Shown: in pieces, positions 44,103 through 54,304 of the stretch
How positions within the stretch are numbered: position 1 is the first letter of the stretch
How the letters are laid out: each line of letters starts with the position of its first letter
NCBI GenBank assembly: GCA_043228905.1
Contig: JBHGNT010000008.1
Coordinates: 18,166,001 to 18,230,000, forward strand
Source: Azolla caroliniana
Lineage: Eukaryota > Polypodiophyta
Length of the DNA stretch: 64,000 nucleotides
Reading direction: 5' to 3'
Position numbers and translations under genes: made by a program
Notes under the pieces: generated by a model
The model's input: the letters and a program-made list of their open reading frames with translations, nothing else
Told to the model about the DNA's origin: nothing
The model's database searches: none

Positions 44103-45025
44103 GCCACCCTCTTTTACATGGGGAGAAAGACCGACCGGGCGAAGGTCGAGAATTCGAAGGAAGGTGGTCAAGGGTTCGGAACGAGTCCGGAGAGGTCGGC
44201 ATCAAAACCGAAACTACGGATATTGGAGAACCAAGCCCAGGCGGGGTTTGGTTGATCACAGACCAGATGCTTCTCACCGAACGTACTTGGGAGTAGTACC
44301 CCGAACGAGCGTCCGCAAATCGTTATGGGATGGAAGCACCACGTCTTATCTGGAGACTCAGGCAACCGGTAACGAGCGCCAACATGAGACCGAGAGAGAA
44401 GGTTGGTGGCGGCGGGAAACGGGACCCGACAACACGAAGACGGAACCCGGCTACGTGGAAAACACGAGGAGAGTTGTGAAGGACTCTGACAAAAGACACC
44501 CGAATTTCGGCAAGCATAGAAACGGAGTCCGGTCCTATGGGACCCTCACACCGATCCGGAGACTCCGGCAGTTCGGCCAACGTGGCAACGTGAGACCTAG
44601 GGAGAAGGACGGTGGCGGCAGGGAACGGGACCCAACGACACGAGGTAGCGGATAGGGAGCCGGTAAGACGGGCGGACGAAGTGCGAAACCCTCACCAGCC
44701 GGTTACAGTTTCGGAAGGAGCCGATAGGGGCAAACATAGGGAGGTGCGTCAGGCCGGAAAGGCACACCTGGGACGGAACAAGAGTCTCACAAGTGGCCAT
44801 TGCGGGCCGGATCGAAGCGTGACTACGGGACGGTGTTCGGCACGGGCGGAGCCGAACAAAGGAAGCGGAAGACGGCACAAGGGAGGTGCCGAGAACGAGG
44901 TGACGAGTGCATAGTGGACTGCACAAGGTCGGAGTCAGGGGATGACAAGGGAGTCCGGAGGAGGATCCTCCACACTCGCTTCGTAGATCTCGGTAGCTCA
45001 GTCAGAGTAGCGAAGATTGACACGG
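44103..45025 (+). other. Gypsy-1 internal non-coding region with repeated modules
   Basis: GC-rich, with open frames on several strands but no known domain. A module (GGAGACTC.GGC followed 30 bp later by AACRTGAGACC and GAGAAGG) occurs at about 43861, 44351 and 44558. The last two copies are about 206 bp apart and share GGTGGCGGC and GGAACGGGACCC. Continues after Gypsy-2 at 52887-53274. Confidence 0.6.
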
Positions 45026-45709
45026 TGTCGCGTTGTTACGCGCGTGCGTGGAGAACAAGGCGGGACCACTGGGGTCTTGGACCGAGGAATAGGTGAGGAA
45101 AGGGAGAGAGAGAGAGAGACGCTCACTCGCGTATAGACAAAGAAGTGCACGGGGACGCGGCCTAACAACACAGGACGCACGAGTTGAGCAGGAGATAGAG
45201 TATAAGAACACTAGTATATGTATTTGTATGTATGTAGACGACTCGAATGGTTACAACTGATCAGGTCGGCGAGATGGATGCCGACGCCTGATCACCCACG
45301 CACACAAGGGGGAAAGATGGAGATTCTGCCGGAAGTGCACGAGCGTTCCACGGAGCAGAATCAGCCTCTCGAGAACCTGCGCCAAAGAAGGCTATGGAGA
45401 ACGACAGAGAAGAAGAGCTCGGTCCCAGTCCGACAACACTTCCTCCCCTCTAGCGCGCGATCCCTTCTCTCCCCGTCTCCCTCTCTTTTATAGCTCAAGG
45501 AGGGAGGCTGTTTCACCCGTTTACATCACATTAATTCTCTGTCATTTTGGACAGAGATACTCCTCGATTCTCCCTATAGAATATTGCTACTTAGGATTCG
45601 ACTTTTGTGCCTACCTATCTACTATACAACAAGGGGTGTGCCCACGTATAAGGGCCGGTTCACACACGCTATACACGGTTTGCGCCTGGGGACGGTTTTC
45701 TTCACGACA
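45026..45709 (-). repeat. Gypsy-2 3' LTR
   Basis: On the minus strand TGTCGTGAAGAAAACCG to GCGCGTAACAACGCGACA. The last 17 bases are the same as in the Gypsy-1 LTR, as is the TGTCGTGAAGAA near the start. Confidence 0.95.
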
Positions 45710-45727
45710 TCCGCCCCCACCTAACCA
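45710..45727 (-). promoter_or_regulatory. Gypsy-2 polypurine tract
   Basis: The minus strand reads GGTTAGGTGGGGGCGGA directly before the 3' LTR. It is the RNA primer site for plus-strand DNA synthesis. Confidence 0.8.
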
Positions 45728-47163
45728 TGCATCCACCGGAATGCGCCAAATTTGGGTTCCTATTGGAGAAAACCGGTCCTTGCTTTTATTCCTCGTTTAC
45801 CGGTTCGTCCTCCACCTCGGGTTGCTCGTCGTTGCTGTCCATGCCCCCTAGCTCTAGCTCACCGTCGTGTCGTTTCTTAAACGCTTTGATCCTCTTCCCC
45901 GCTACCGGTATCGGCATTCTCGTACCGTCGAGCTCCGCGAGATGGTACGTCCCATTGTCGTTGGCGCCTGTTACTACGTAAGGCCCGAACCACCTCCTCG
46001 CAAACTTCTGCGTAGCCCTGTGCTAATTGTCGAGGTTGCTGTCGTAGACTAGGACCCAGTCGCCTTCCTCGATCTTCCTTGGCCGGAGCTGGTGCGTTCG
46101 GTCGAACCGGGCTTTGTTCCTTATCCTCGCTACCCGAAGTTTCTCCGCGGCTCGCTCTACGTCCTCCGGCCTCCGCTCGAGTTGTCGAATCCGCGCCGCC
46201 AACAATTCCTCCCGGCTCATCTCATCCCTCCAGTCCATCGTGGCCCACGAGGAGATCGTTCGCTCTGTTGGCATGATCGGCTTCTGTCCGAACATAAGAT
46301 CTGCCGGCATGAACCCGGTTACCGAACTGTGCGTAGTCCGGTCCGCCCACAAGGCATAAGGTAGCAGCCGTGGCCAATTCCCGACTTGGCCTCCGCACGC
46401 CCATACTAGCGCTTTGACAATCGGCCCGTGTCCGCGCTCTACCTTCCCGTTCGCCTTTGGATTGTACGATGTGGTGAGCGAAAGTTTGACTCCTAGCCGG
46501 TCGAACAACTCTTCGGCCTCTTTTGTGTCCAACTCACCACGGTCAGCCACGATCTTCCCTACGCACCCGTATCGACATACCACGTCCTCAATCAAAAACC
46601 GGCACACGGCTACAGTCATCTTGTTCTGCAGGGCTCGGCCTTCAACCTGGTTTGTTAGATCCTCTCGAGCCAGCACCAGATACCGCATCTGTCCTACCCC
46701 CATCGGCATCGTCACCAAATCCACCATCCACTTGAAGTGGACGGTCGGAGGGTAGGTCGGGTGAAGCTCGTCCCGGTGTCGGATCATGGAGTGCACCTGA
46801 CAGCTTTCGCAAGTCGTCACGAACCGATGCACGTCCTGGTATAGTCCCGACCACCAGTACTTCCCCTTTAGCTTTTCGAACGTGGCCCACGTTCCACGGT
46901 GTCCAGCCCAAGGACTATCATGGTACGCCGCCAACAAATCCTCTTGTTCCTCCTTGGCCACCACTTGGAGCGGGATGCCGTTCCTCCTCTTCGGGTGCTT
47001 CCATATGTACTCGTCCCGGAGAAAGAATCGGTACGCTTTCTTCCGAATCCAGTTGGCCTCATCCTTTGTCCATGCCGCGTCCGGTGTCATTGTTTTCAGG
47101 AACCCGCCGATCTGAAGCCACTCCCCGTTGTACTTGCTCTCGTCGAAATTGCTAAGCGTTGGA
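45728..47163 (-). pseudogene. Gypsy-2 integrase
   Basis: The long frame at 46023-47090 starts inside the domain. It has the HHCC zinc-binding region (SPWAGHRGTWATFEKLKGKY...TTCESCQVH), the catalytic core (WMVDLVTMP, KIVADRGELD, YNPKANGKVERGHG with the Glu), LLPYALWADRTTHSSVTG, and the C-terminal EEGDWVLVYDSNLDN. A TAG at about 46020 ends the frame. Translation beyond it continues family-like (RATQKFARRWFGPYVV and VAGKRIKAFKKR) to about 45840. Integrase inserts the element DNA into the genome. Confidence 0.9.
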
Positions 47164-47927
47164 TGTTACCGGCCGGCAAAGGAGTCCAGAGTGGGAAACA
47201 GAGAGCTAATTAAGTAGTAGGAATGTGGTTGTAATTAAGCTATGAGTGTGGACGGACGGACCGGAATCGGTATGCCGTTCCGGATCCGGACCGATCCCGA
47301 ACAGGTGCGGATGGCACCGTTTTGTAATACAGACCGGAAACCTATTTAAAGGCCCGGATACAATGTAATAGTTAGCGGTTAATTAATGAAAGCTTAAGCG
47401 TTGTTATCTCTCTGTTAATTGCCGTTCTGTCTTAATTGTTATATCTTACGCGTGTTATGAAAGACGATTCTAATAAGTAACTTAATTAAGTCGGATTAAG
47501 CGTTGAAGTCTAATCCGGTTGTCGTAACACCCTTTGGTGAAGTGTCTCCCGTAGACACCCTGTGTTAGGCCATTGTCCGGCCCGAAGAGTTAACACAGTT
47601 TTTGGCGACCACGATTTACGCGTGTTATGAAAGACGATCCTAATAAGTAACTTAATTAAGACAGAACGGCAATTAACAGAGAGATAACAACGCTTAAGCT
47701 TTCATTAATTAACCGCTAACTATTACATTGTATCCGGGCCTTTAAATAGGTTTCCGGTCTGTATTACAAAACGGTGCCATCCGCACCTGTTCGGGATCGG
47801 TCCGGATCCGGAACGGCATACCGATTCCGGTCCATCCGTCCACACTCATAGCTTAATTACAACCACATTCCTACTACTTAATTAGCTCTCCGTTTCCCAC
47901 TCTGGACTCCTTTGCCGGCCGGTAACA
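47164..47927. mobile_element. Palindromic LTR-derived insertion with two U3-type ends
   Basis: 764 bp flanked by the 5-bp duplication TTGGA (47159-47163 and 47928-47932). Both ends begin TGTTACCGGCCGGC reading inward. The outer 274 bp on each side (47164-47437 and 47654-47927) are inverted copies of each other, with two mismatches noticed. The left part extends to GTTAACACA (about 47598), with TATTTAAAGG inside, and looks like a full LTR followed by TTTTTGGCGACCACG (primer-site-like). A 44-bp piece (TTACGCGTGTTATGAAAGAC onward) is present at about 47447 and again just before the right arm. Confidence 0.85.
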
Positions 47928-47932
47928 TTGGA

Positions 47933-48573
47933 GTGCATTCCCTACCGGTTGTTACGTAAGCCGCCTCGAAGAAGTCCACGCCAACTTCCTTGTCCTCCGA
48001 AACCATGCCGCCCTCGTTTTCGAACCTCGCCCTTGAAAGCATGTCGGCCATGGCATTGTCTTTCCCGGAAATGTGTCGTACTTCCGGATTCAGGGACTTG
48101 ATGTACGCTATCCACCTGAGCATTGCCAGGTCCGGTGTCGCGCATCCGGAAACCATGCCAAGAATTGGCAGGCAGTCCGTCTCGATAATTACCTCTGTCC
48201 CGATCAGGTAGTCTTTATCGGCCTTTACCGCCGAAACGATACCCCAGAGCTCGCATTTAACCTGGGCGTATCCTTGCTATCGCTCGCTGAGGACCTTCCC
48301 GCCGAACCGGATCGGGAAATGCATGCCGTCCTTGTCCTCTTGGTTGACAACCCACCCGATCCCGGTCGAACTCGTGTCTACCGTCACGTAAATTGGAGTG
48401 TCCTTTCTGTAGACAGCCTTTCGGAGCGCCGGAGCTGCGGCAAGTGCTTCATCTTTCGGACAGACTCCGTATGCTCGTCTCTCCACTCGAATTTTCGCCC
48501 CTTTTTCAGCAACCCGTATAACGGCTCCGCGATGTGGGCGTAATGCGGGATCCATATGTGGTAGAACACGCAT
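47933..48573 (-). pseudogene. Gypsy-2 RNase H
   Basis: DTPIYVTVDTSSTGIGWVVN with FPIRFGGKVLSER (48277-48573), then an in-frame TAG, then DCLPILGMVSGCATPDLAML, LNPEVRHISGKDNAMADMLS and RARFENEGG up to the insertion. RNase H removes the RNA strand during reverse transcription. It is reached from the RT by a frameshift near 48460. Confidence 0.85.
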
Positions 48574-49718
48574 GCTCCCAAGAACCTCTGAACCTCCGTG
48601 ACCGAGCTACATTCGTGCTTCATCGCGGAGATGGCTTCTACCTTAGCCAGAGATGGTTTCCGGCCGTACGACCCGCATAGGTGTCCGACGACCATGATCT
48701 CTGATTGCCCGAAGGCCGATTTTCCCCCGGAGAAGATGATCCTCGCGCCCTCTAACATCTGCAACACCTTCTCGCAGTCATCGATGTGCGTCGCCACGAA
48801 TTTTCGGCACCCGTCCGGTTCGATCGTCTCGTCTTTTTCCTCCACTGGGCATCCCTTGATCGGGATGTCGTCCAAGAACGGCATGGTGATGTCCGGGATG
48901 CAGTCATTGAGCACTTTGTTCATCGCGTTCACCATGTGAGCCACTGAGTTCGTCCCTCCTTGTGGCAGGGTACACATCCGCACTAGGCCGAGAGGAGTCC
49001 GCATTGTCGTAATGTCTTTGCTCTCCACGGCTAGTTGGAACTGATCGTACCCCGAGTACAGATCACCGACAGAATAGATCGACCTTCCAGCGAAGGCCTC
49101 CGCAAACTCGTCTATGGTCAGTCCGATCCCTACATTACGGATGGTCACCTTGTTGACCGGTTGTAGGTCCTGGATGAAGCGCAACGTGCCGTTCTTCTTC
49201 GGCACCGTAAACCACCGATTCGAATACGGGGCATTCGACGGTTCTAGGATGCCCATCTCCACCCTTTGCTTCAGGAGCTCCATCAACTTCGGGATGTTAG
49301 CTCTTGGCACCGGAATCAGCTTGAGATTCCACGGTACATGCAGTACCGTGAAGATCACCATCGGTTCGATAACTGTCGGGTCTACGCACCCAATCTCCTC
49401 CGGTGAGAATGCGAAAGCCTTCCCGTGCCTTTCGAGCATTCTCCGAAACCGGTCCTCCTTCGCTGGCAGTAGGAAGCCGCCCCCACCGACCTTGAGCTCC
49501 CGTAGCGTTATGTCGGTGAACCGGTGCCCTATGCCAGCCGGATTCCGTAAACTTGGGTCCGACGCGACCCCTTTTATCCGCTCCTCGCTGCCCTCCGGCA
49601 AGGGTGTCGCGACTGGCCTCACCTTCCGGTCCATAGTCTTGTATTTCGTATCCACGCGGGCCGTTCGATCCGACCCGATCCTTTCCCTGAAGTCCGCGAT
49701 GACTTCGTACATTCCCAT
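48384..49718 (-). pseudogene. Gypsy-2 reverse transcriptase
   Basis: A 444-residue frame contains VPRANIPKLMELLKQRVEMG, ILEPSNAPYSNRWFTVPKKN, TLRFIQDLQPVNKVTIRNVG, SIYSVGDLYSGYDQFQLAVE, TPLGLVRMCTLPQGGTNSVA and the active site FLDDIPIKG (Phe-Leu-Asp-Asp at 48867-48878), where most Gypsy elements have Tyr first. The connection VTEVQRFLGACVFYHIWIPH follows. The C-terminal tail after about residue 425 is out of frame. Confidence 0.92.
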
Positions 49719-50032
49719 CGATCCTACCGGAACGGTTCAGTCTTCTCTAAGGTCTTCATCGATCACCTTTTGTAGTTCGCCCAAGGTGTCGTCAAAAGAG
49801 ACCGCCTCCACGGCGCCGCTGATGTCTTTGTCGGGGAAGAGGACTCCGCATCCCTTGAGCCGCTCCTCCGCTCGCTTCCTCTCCCGGCCGCTAACGCCGG
49901 TTATAGTACAACCTCCGTTGTCGGAGAACCAAAACTTCCTACCCATGGTACAAGTCTTCTTCCGTACTGTACTTTTGTGGGGTTGTTCTCGGGAGTCCGG
50001 ACTATCGCGACCCCACGCCTTGATAGCCCTCT

Positions 50033-50680
50033 CTAAAAATCCCCTCGGGTTTCGCTGCCGAGGGCCTCGCGGTTATGCTTGTGGTTTGGTCTTACCGTTT
50101 GGAACTGGACTGAGTGGCGCCCGTCCTGGCTTTTGACTCTTGCATAGGCTGAACCGTTGTCCAGCACCTTGGTCTCCATCCGTGCCACCGTGATATATGG
50201 CTCTCCTAGTATAACCGGATGCGAGGACGTCTCCTGCACGAAGAAGTGATGGTCGATCTCGACATCGCCGATTTTCACCCGTACGTTCGGACAGGCCCCA
50301 TGTAGTTCTTCCGTGGCGCGCGTCGCTGCCCGTATCTTCCAGCCATGCTTGGTGTTGATCGGCCATTTCCCCTTTTTGTAGAAGTCCATGGACATCAAAT
50401 TGATTTCTAAACCGTGGTCCACCAACGCCACCACCGATTCATGAACATCTCCGATCTTCACAAGGGTTTCCGTGGTCGCTCTGGCCCAGTGCGGCCTTGA
50501 ATAGTGGCTCTCCGCCAACTCTTCTTCCAGCGCCATGTCCTCTATGTGCGTTGTTCGCACCTCCACCGACTTCTCTGGTTCTGTCTCCGTCGACAGCCTC
50601 TTCCTCTTCACCAAGTCTACGATGGAGTTGTGGAACTCTTTCTTGGAGATCCCTAGCACTTCCCTCAGCGACAGTTCCAC
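50033..50680 (-). pseudogene. Gypsy-2 aspartic protease
   Basis: A 215-residue frame with VVALVDHGLEINLMSMDFYK at its centre, the retropepsin active-site loop, with Asp-His-Gly where Asp-Ser/Thr-Gly is usual. Downstream FVQETSSHPVILGEPYI fits the second conserved block (ILG). It processes the polyprotein. The short frame 49737-49946 (GRKFWFSDNGGCTITG) links it to the RT after a stop. Confidence 0.8.
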
Positions 50681-50776
50681 CTTGCTATCGAGGATTTGTT
50701 CTTCCAGGACCTTTCGCAGGTCCGTGGATCTTTCGATTTCTGTGCCCAGCCGGTACCCGCCCCTCTTGGGATTATC

Positions 50777-51306
50777 CTAGGCGCCGGTTACACCGGCCTC
50801 ATTCCGCCTTTGCCCGAATCGAGTTTCATATCGTTGTGAGGGCCCGGCCCCCCCGGTTTTTCCTACCCGCTTGTCCTCCACTAGAGCCTCGTAGTTTTGA
50901 CAAGCGGCTTCAACGAAGCCCGTCTTTTCTTCCACCGAGTCACTCCACCCGGTTACCTCTTGGACCCGTTTTTCCGCGCGGTCCACCTCTTCTTTCCTTA
51001 GTCGTGCGCCGGCGAGGCCTTCTAGCATCGTCGGCCAGAACCCGGCTTTGTTCGTCTTCGGGGCCTCGCCACCTCCGACCCGAATACTAGCTAATGCCGA
51101 GTAGTGGACGGTCTCCGCGTGACAAGCCGCCGCCTCCTCCATCAGCCTTTTCATACCCCCTCGCTCGACGTTCAGGTCCAGGGCCCTTCGGGTCTCGCTG
51201 GCGTGCACCCGACCGGTCCACAAGTACACCACGTTGCTTCTCATCGCCTCGGCGAAGTCCTTGCAGTCCTTCCGGATGTGGCCAACCGCGTCACACCACA
51301 TGCACC
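50777..51306 (-). pseudogene. Gypsy-2 zinc knuckle and spacer
   Basis: At its start CMWCDAVGHIRKDC is a complete CX2CX4HX4C zinc knuckle, the RNA-packaging motif at the end of gag. A long charged spacer follows (ACHAETVHYSALASIRVGGG, EEKTGFVEAACQNYEALVED) and leads to the protease. Confidence 0.8.
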
Positions 51307-51361
51307 TGTTTTCAGCCAGAGGTCATCGGTCACGGGCCTGTTCGCCACCATCCCTCCGTGC

Positions 51362-52159
51362 CTAGGCGATCTGGTGATCCTTTACCATCCACGTCAGTTC
51401 CTCCAAAGCTGCTCCCCCGGACGAGCCCTTGACCATGCCGGTCGAAGCCGATCTGGTCTCGAGCCAATCTCGGGTCTCTTCCCTTCGAGTTGGTGGTGTT
51501 GGCTCGAGCTTCCTTGCTACGTCAGAGCCCGCCCTTGTCGATCCTTTGTCAACCCATTCCCGCCGTTTGTTGAAACGGCCACAGACCCTCTTCACCACGG
51601 CCCAGTCGGCCGTCAGCCCGTTATCCGTCTTCAATAGGAGGCCTACTTGCTCCCGATCCCGCTCGTCAACTGACTTAACAAACAATAGGACACGACTTGT
51701 GTCTAGAATGGTCCGGTCAAGCACCGAGAAGCGTGCGAAGCGTTCCTCAAACTTCCGGAGGAGCACCGACGCGTTCCTTCCTTTGTCGGGGGTCTCCACC
51801 CACTCCATGAAGTCCCGCTTCGAAAGTCGAAGCGCATCTTCAAGCCTGTATTTTTCTAGGAGCCGACCTTCGAACTCCTCCCAGGTCCGGCTCTCGGCCC
51901 GTACCTCGAGCACCTCCGTATGGATGCCTGGCATCGCCACTCGAGGGAATCCGGCTAGATGCCTCTCTTCCGGAATGTCCCTCATTACCATCTCAGCCCG
52001 ATAGGACGCCAAGTAGCTAGTGGCATCCTTCCCACTAAACTGTCCGATCGTACCAACAACCGCCTCGATAGCCCTATCAAGGGCGCCGGTGCCTTTGCGT
52101 GCACTCACTATACGGTCCACAGCCGAAGCCATGGCTTTTGCGAGGTCCGACCCCCTCAT
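51362..52159 (-). CDS. Gypsy-2 gag, 265 aa
   Basis: Starts MRGSDLAKAMASAVDRIVSA about 45 bp after the LTR and primer site. Capsid-like landmarks are GQFSGKDATSYLASYRAEMV, TWEEFEGRLLEKYRLEDALR and VLLRKFEERFARFSVLDRTI. The frame is open for the full capsid but is separated from the zinc knuckle frame by a stop at 51362. Gag forms the particle shell. Confidence 0.8.
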   Translation of the reverse strand: MRGSDLAKAMASAVDRIVSARKGTGALDRAIEAVVGTIGQFSGKDATSYLASYRAEMVMRDIPEERHLAGFPRVAMPGIHTEVLEVRAESRTWEEFEGRLLEKYRLEDALRLSKRDFMEWVETPDKGRNASVLLRKFEERFARFSVLDRTILDTSRVLLFVKSVDERDREQVGLLLKTDNGLTADWAVVKRVCGRFNKRREWVDKGSTRAGSDVARKLEPTPPTRREETRDWLETRSASTGMVKGSSGGAALEELTWMVKDHQIA

Positions 52160-52202
52160 CTTCTACTCCTCTGCCGCCTGTTCACGTCGGGTTCACCAAA
52201 GA

Positions 52203-52886
52203 TGTCGCGTTGTTATGCGTGTGCATGGAGAACAAGGCGGGACCACTGGGGTCTTGGATCGAGGAATAGGTGAGGAAAGGGAGAGAGAGAGAGAGATGCT
52301 CACTCGCGTATAGACAAAGAAGTGCACGGGGACGCGGCCTAACAACATAGGAGGCATGAGTTGAGTAGGAGATAGAGTATAAGAACACTAGTATATGTAT
52401 TTGTATGTATGTAGACGACTCGAACGGTTACAACTGATCAGGTCGGCGAGATGGATGCCAACGCCTGATCACCCACGCACACAAGGGGGCAAGATGGAGA
52501 TTCTGTCGGAAGCGCACGGGCGTTCCACGGAGCAGAATCAGCCTCTCGAGAACCTGCGCCAAAGAAGGCTATGGAGAACGACAGAGAAGAAGAGCTCGAT
52601 CCCAGTCCGACAACACTTCCTCCCCTCTAGCGCGCGATCCCTTCTCTCCCCGTCTCCCTCTCTTTTATAGCTCAAGGAGGGAGGCTGTTTCACCCGTTTA
52701 CATCACATTAATTCTCTGTCCTTTCGGATAGAGATACTCCTCGATTCTCCCTATAGAATATTGCTACCTAGGATTCGACTTTTGTGCCTACCTATCTACT
52801 ATACAACAAGGGGCGTGCCCACGTGTAAGGTCCGGTTCACACACGCTATACACGGTTTGCGCTTGGGGACGGTTTTCTTCACTACA
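52203..52886 (-). repeat. Gypsy-2 5' LTR
   Basis: 684 bp, partner of 45026-45709. On the minus strand it starts TGTAGTGAAGAAAACCG and is followed inside by TCTTTGGTGAACCCGACGTG, the primer-binding site. Confidence 0.95.
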
Positions 52887-53274
52887 ACGGCAAGCCCGGG
52901 ATGACAAGCTGGTGGGGGCGAGGGGATGACGGCAAGCGGAAGACTCAGGACCTGTTGCAGCAGCGCAAAACGAGAAAGGTGAAGCAGGCCACTACGAGCA
53001 TTCCTCAAGCGGAGGACATCGGGCATACGGCGGAGAGCGGGGCCTGCATACGGCCGAACAAGGGACAACGGAAGTACACGTAGTACGGAGATTGCGGTGA
53101 AGGACCCATCGACGGGTCGAACGAGCCTACGGGGAGGTAAGCGCGAAGGAAGAACCGAAGCCGACGGTTCGAATCGGCAGCGAGCCGGGATGCGGATCAC
53201 GGTTGACCGGTTTCTCACCGGCCGAAATCTCTCACCCTTCATCGGATTTGGCACGTACCGGTGGACGTGCAGTT

Positions 53275-54052
53275 TGGTGTCAAACGTTGTCGTGAAGAAT
53301 TTCGGCCAGAGGCGGAAACCGAGAAACATTGGCTACATCGGTGGGGTGCAGTATGTGTGTTCACCCTTGTACATTTAGTGTGAATAACGAGGGCCCCTTT
53401 ATGGCGCCGAAGAGTAGTCAAGTCGGGACAGACGATTCCATGTAAGTCGGGATTTATCCCACATTGTAACGCATCCCTCTCCTTGTTCTATAAAAGGAAG
53501 GGAGCGCCCTTTGTGAAAGGGTTGCCCATTTTGCGTTAGAGGGTATACCGTTAGATTTAGGGTTAGTTACATTTCTTCTTCTTCTTCTTCTCCCCCTTCG
53601 TGCTCGCTTAGGGTTTGCTTAAGCTCGTCTCCTGCGCAAGACCCCGCTCGGAGCGACAAACCCGTGAGCTCCCTGACCGGCAGATTGGCAGCTGACGACT
53701 ACTGTAACCTACCTTGGTCCGCCTCGAAGCCGGGAATGTATTCTTCCTTTTATATATATACGTTTGCGTCTGTCTGTGTATATTTGTGTCTCTGTTAGTG
53801 TCAGGTGCTTCCCCTTTCCTGCGTTTCCTGTACATAAGGGCGTGAGTCAGGTCGGCCTGTGTGTGTGTGTGTGTGCGTGAGTCGGTGTCAAGCGCGCTCT
53901 CCCTCTCTTTCTCTCTCTCCCTTCGGTTTCTTCCGGTGTGCTTCTGGGATTCCCCGGAAACGGTGAAGTACGACTTCCTATGCTCCGTCACTCCTTAGTC
54001 CAAGACCCCCGTGGTCCCGCCTTTCTCCACGCACGCGCGTAACAACGCGACA
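53275..54052 (+). repeat. Gypsy-1 3' LTR
   Basis: Matches 42596-43375 throughout and ends GCGTAACAACGCGACA. Confidence 0.92.
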
Positions 54053-54130
54053 ATGTCGTTGTTACAAGTGACTACTAATCTTTTGTATATTTTTATGATA
54101 AGAAATATAATCACGAAATATTAAAGGATG

Positions 54131-54168
54131 TTCTAGAATGTTCTAGAATGTTCTAGAATGTTCTAGAA
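54131..54168. promoter_or_regulatory. Heat-shock-element array, four TTCTAGAA units
   Basis: TTCTAGAA at 54131, 54141, 54151 and 54161, each 10 bp apart with TG between, followed by ATTCTAA. This is an unbroken series of alternating TTC and GAA modules, the binding form for heat-shock factor trimers, in the LTR of the chromovirus. Confidence 0.7.
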
Positions 54169-54304
54169 TATTCTAACTGTAATAACTAAAAATATAATTA
54201 TTATAATCACACAACATATATGTTATTACAATGGTTAAGGGTTCAACACATAGACCAAGAAGTCGTGGGTTTGATTCTTGAGAAGCCAAAATGTTGTCTT
54301 CATG

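Larger units (their letters stand above)
45026..52886 (-). mobile_element. Gypsy-2, complete-domain LTR retrotransposon nested in Gypsy-1
   Basis: LTRs of 684 bp each (45026-45709 and 52203-52886) with about 25 mismatches, mostly C/T transitions. A 4-bp ACGG flanks both sides. In minus-strand order come gag, zinc knuckle, protease, RT, RNase H and integrase, the Gypsy order. A 764-bp palindromic insertion (47164-47927) lies between RNase H and integrase. Frameshifts and stops make it inactive, though the domains are easily read. Confidence 0.95.
42596..54052 (+). mobile_element. Gypsy-1, gag-only LTR element carrying nested Gypsy-2
   Basis: LTRs at 42596-43375 and 53275-54052 differ at about 25 positions by eye. 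Removing Gypsy-2 (45026-52886) leaves only about 2 kb of internal DNA. This encodes gag and a charged, partly repeated stretch but no recognisable protease, RT or integrase, so the element looks non-autonomous. No matching target duplication was found outside the LTRs. Confidence 0.85.

Noticed and set aside
43540-44277. 245-residue minus-strand frame
   Set aside because: Opposite strand of Gypsy-1 gag in GC-rich DNA where stops are rare; no domain.
49114-50136. 340-residue open frame on the plus strand
   Set aside because: Antisense of Gypsy-2 protease and RT; Ser/Arg/Pro-rich composition and no family resemblance.
50497-51637. Plus-strand frames of 110-200 residues
   Set aside because: Shadows opposite the Gypsy-2 gag-protease region; the minus-strand frames carry the real motifs.
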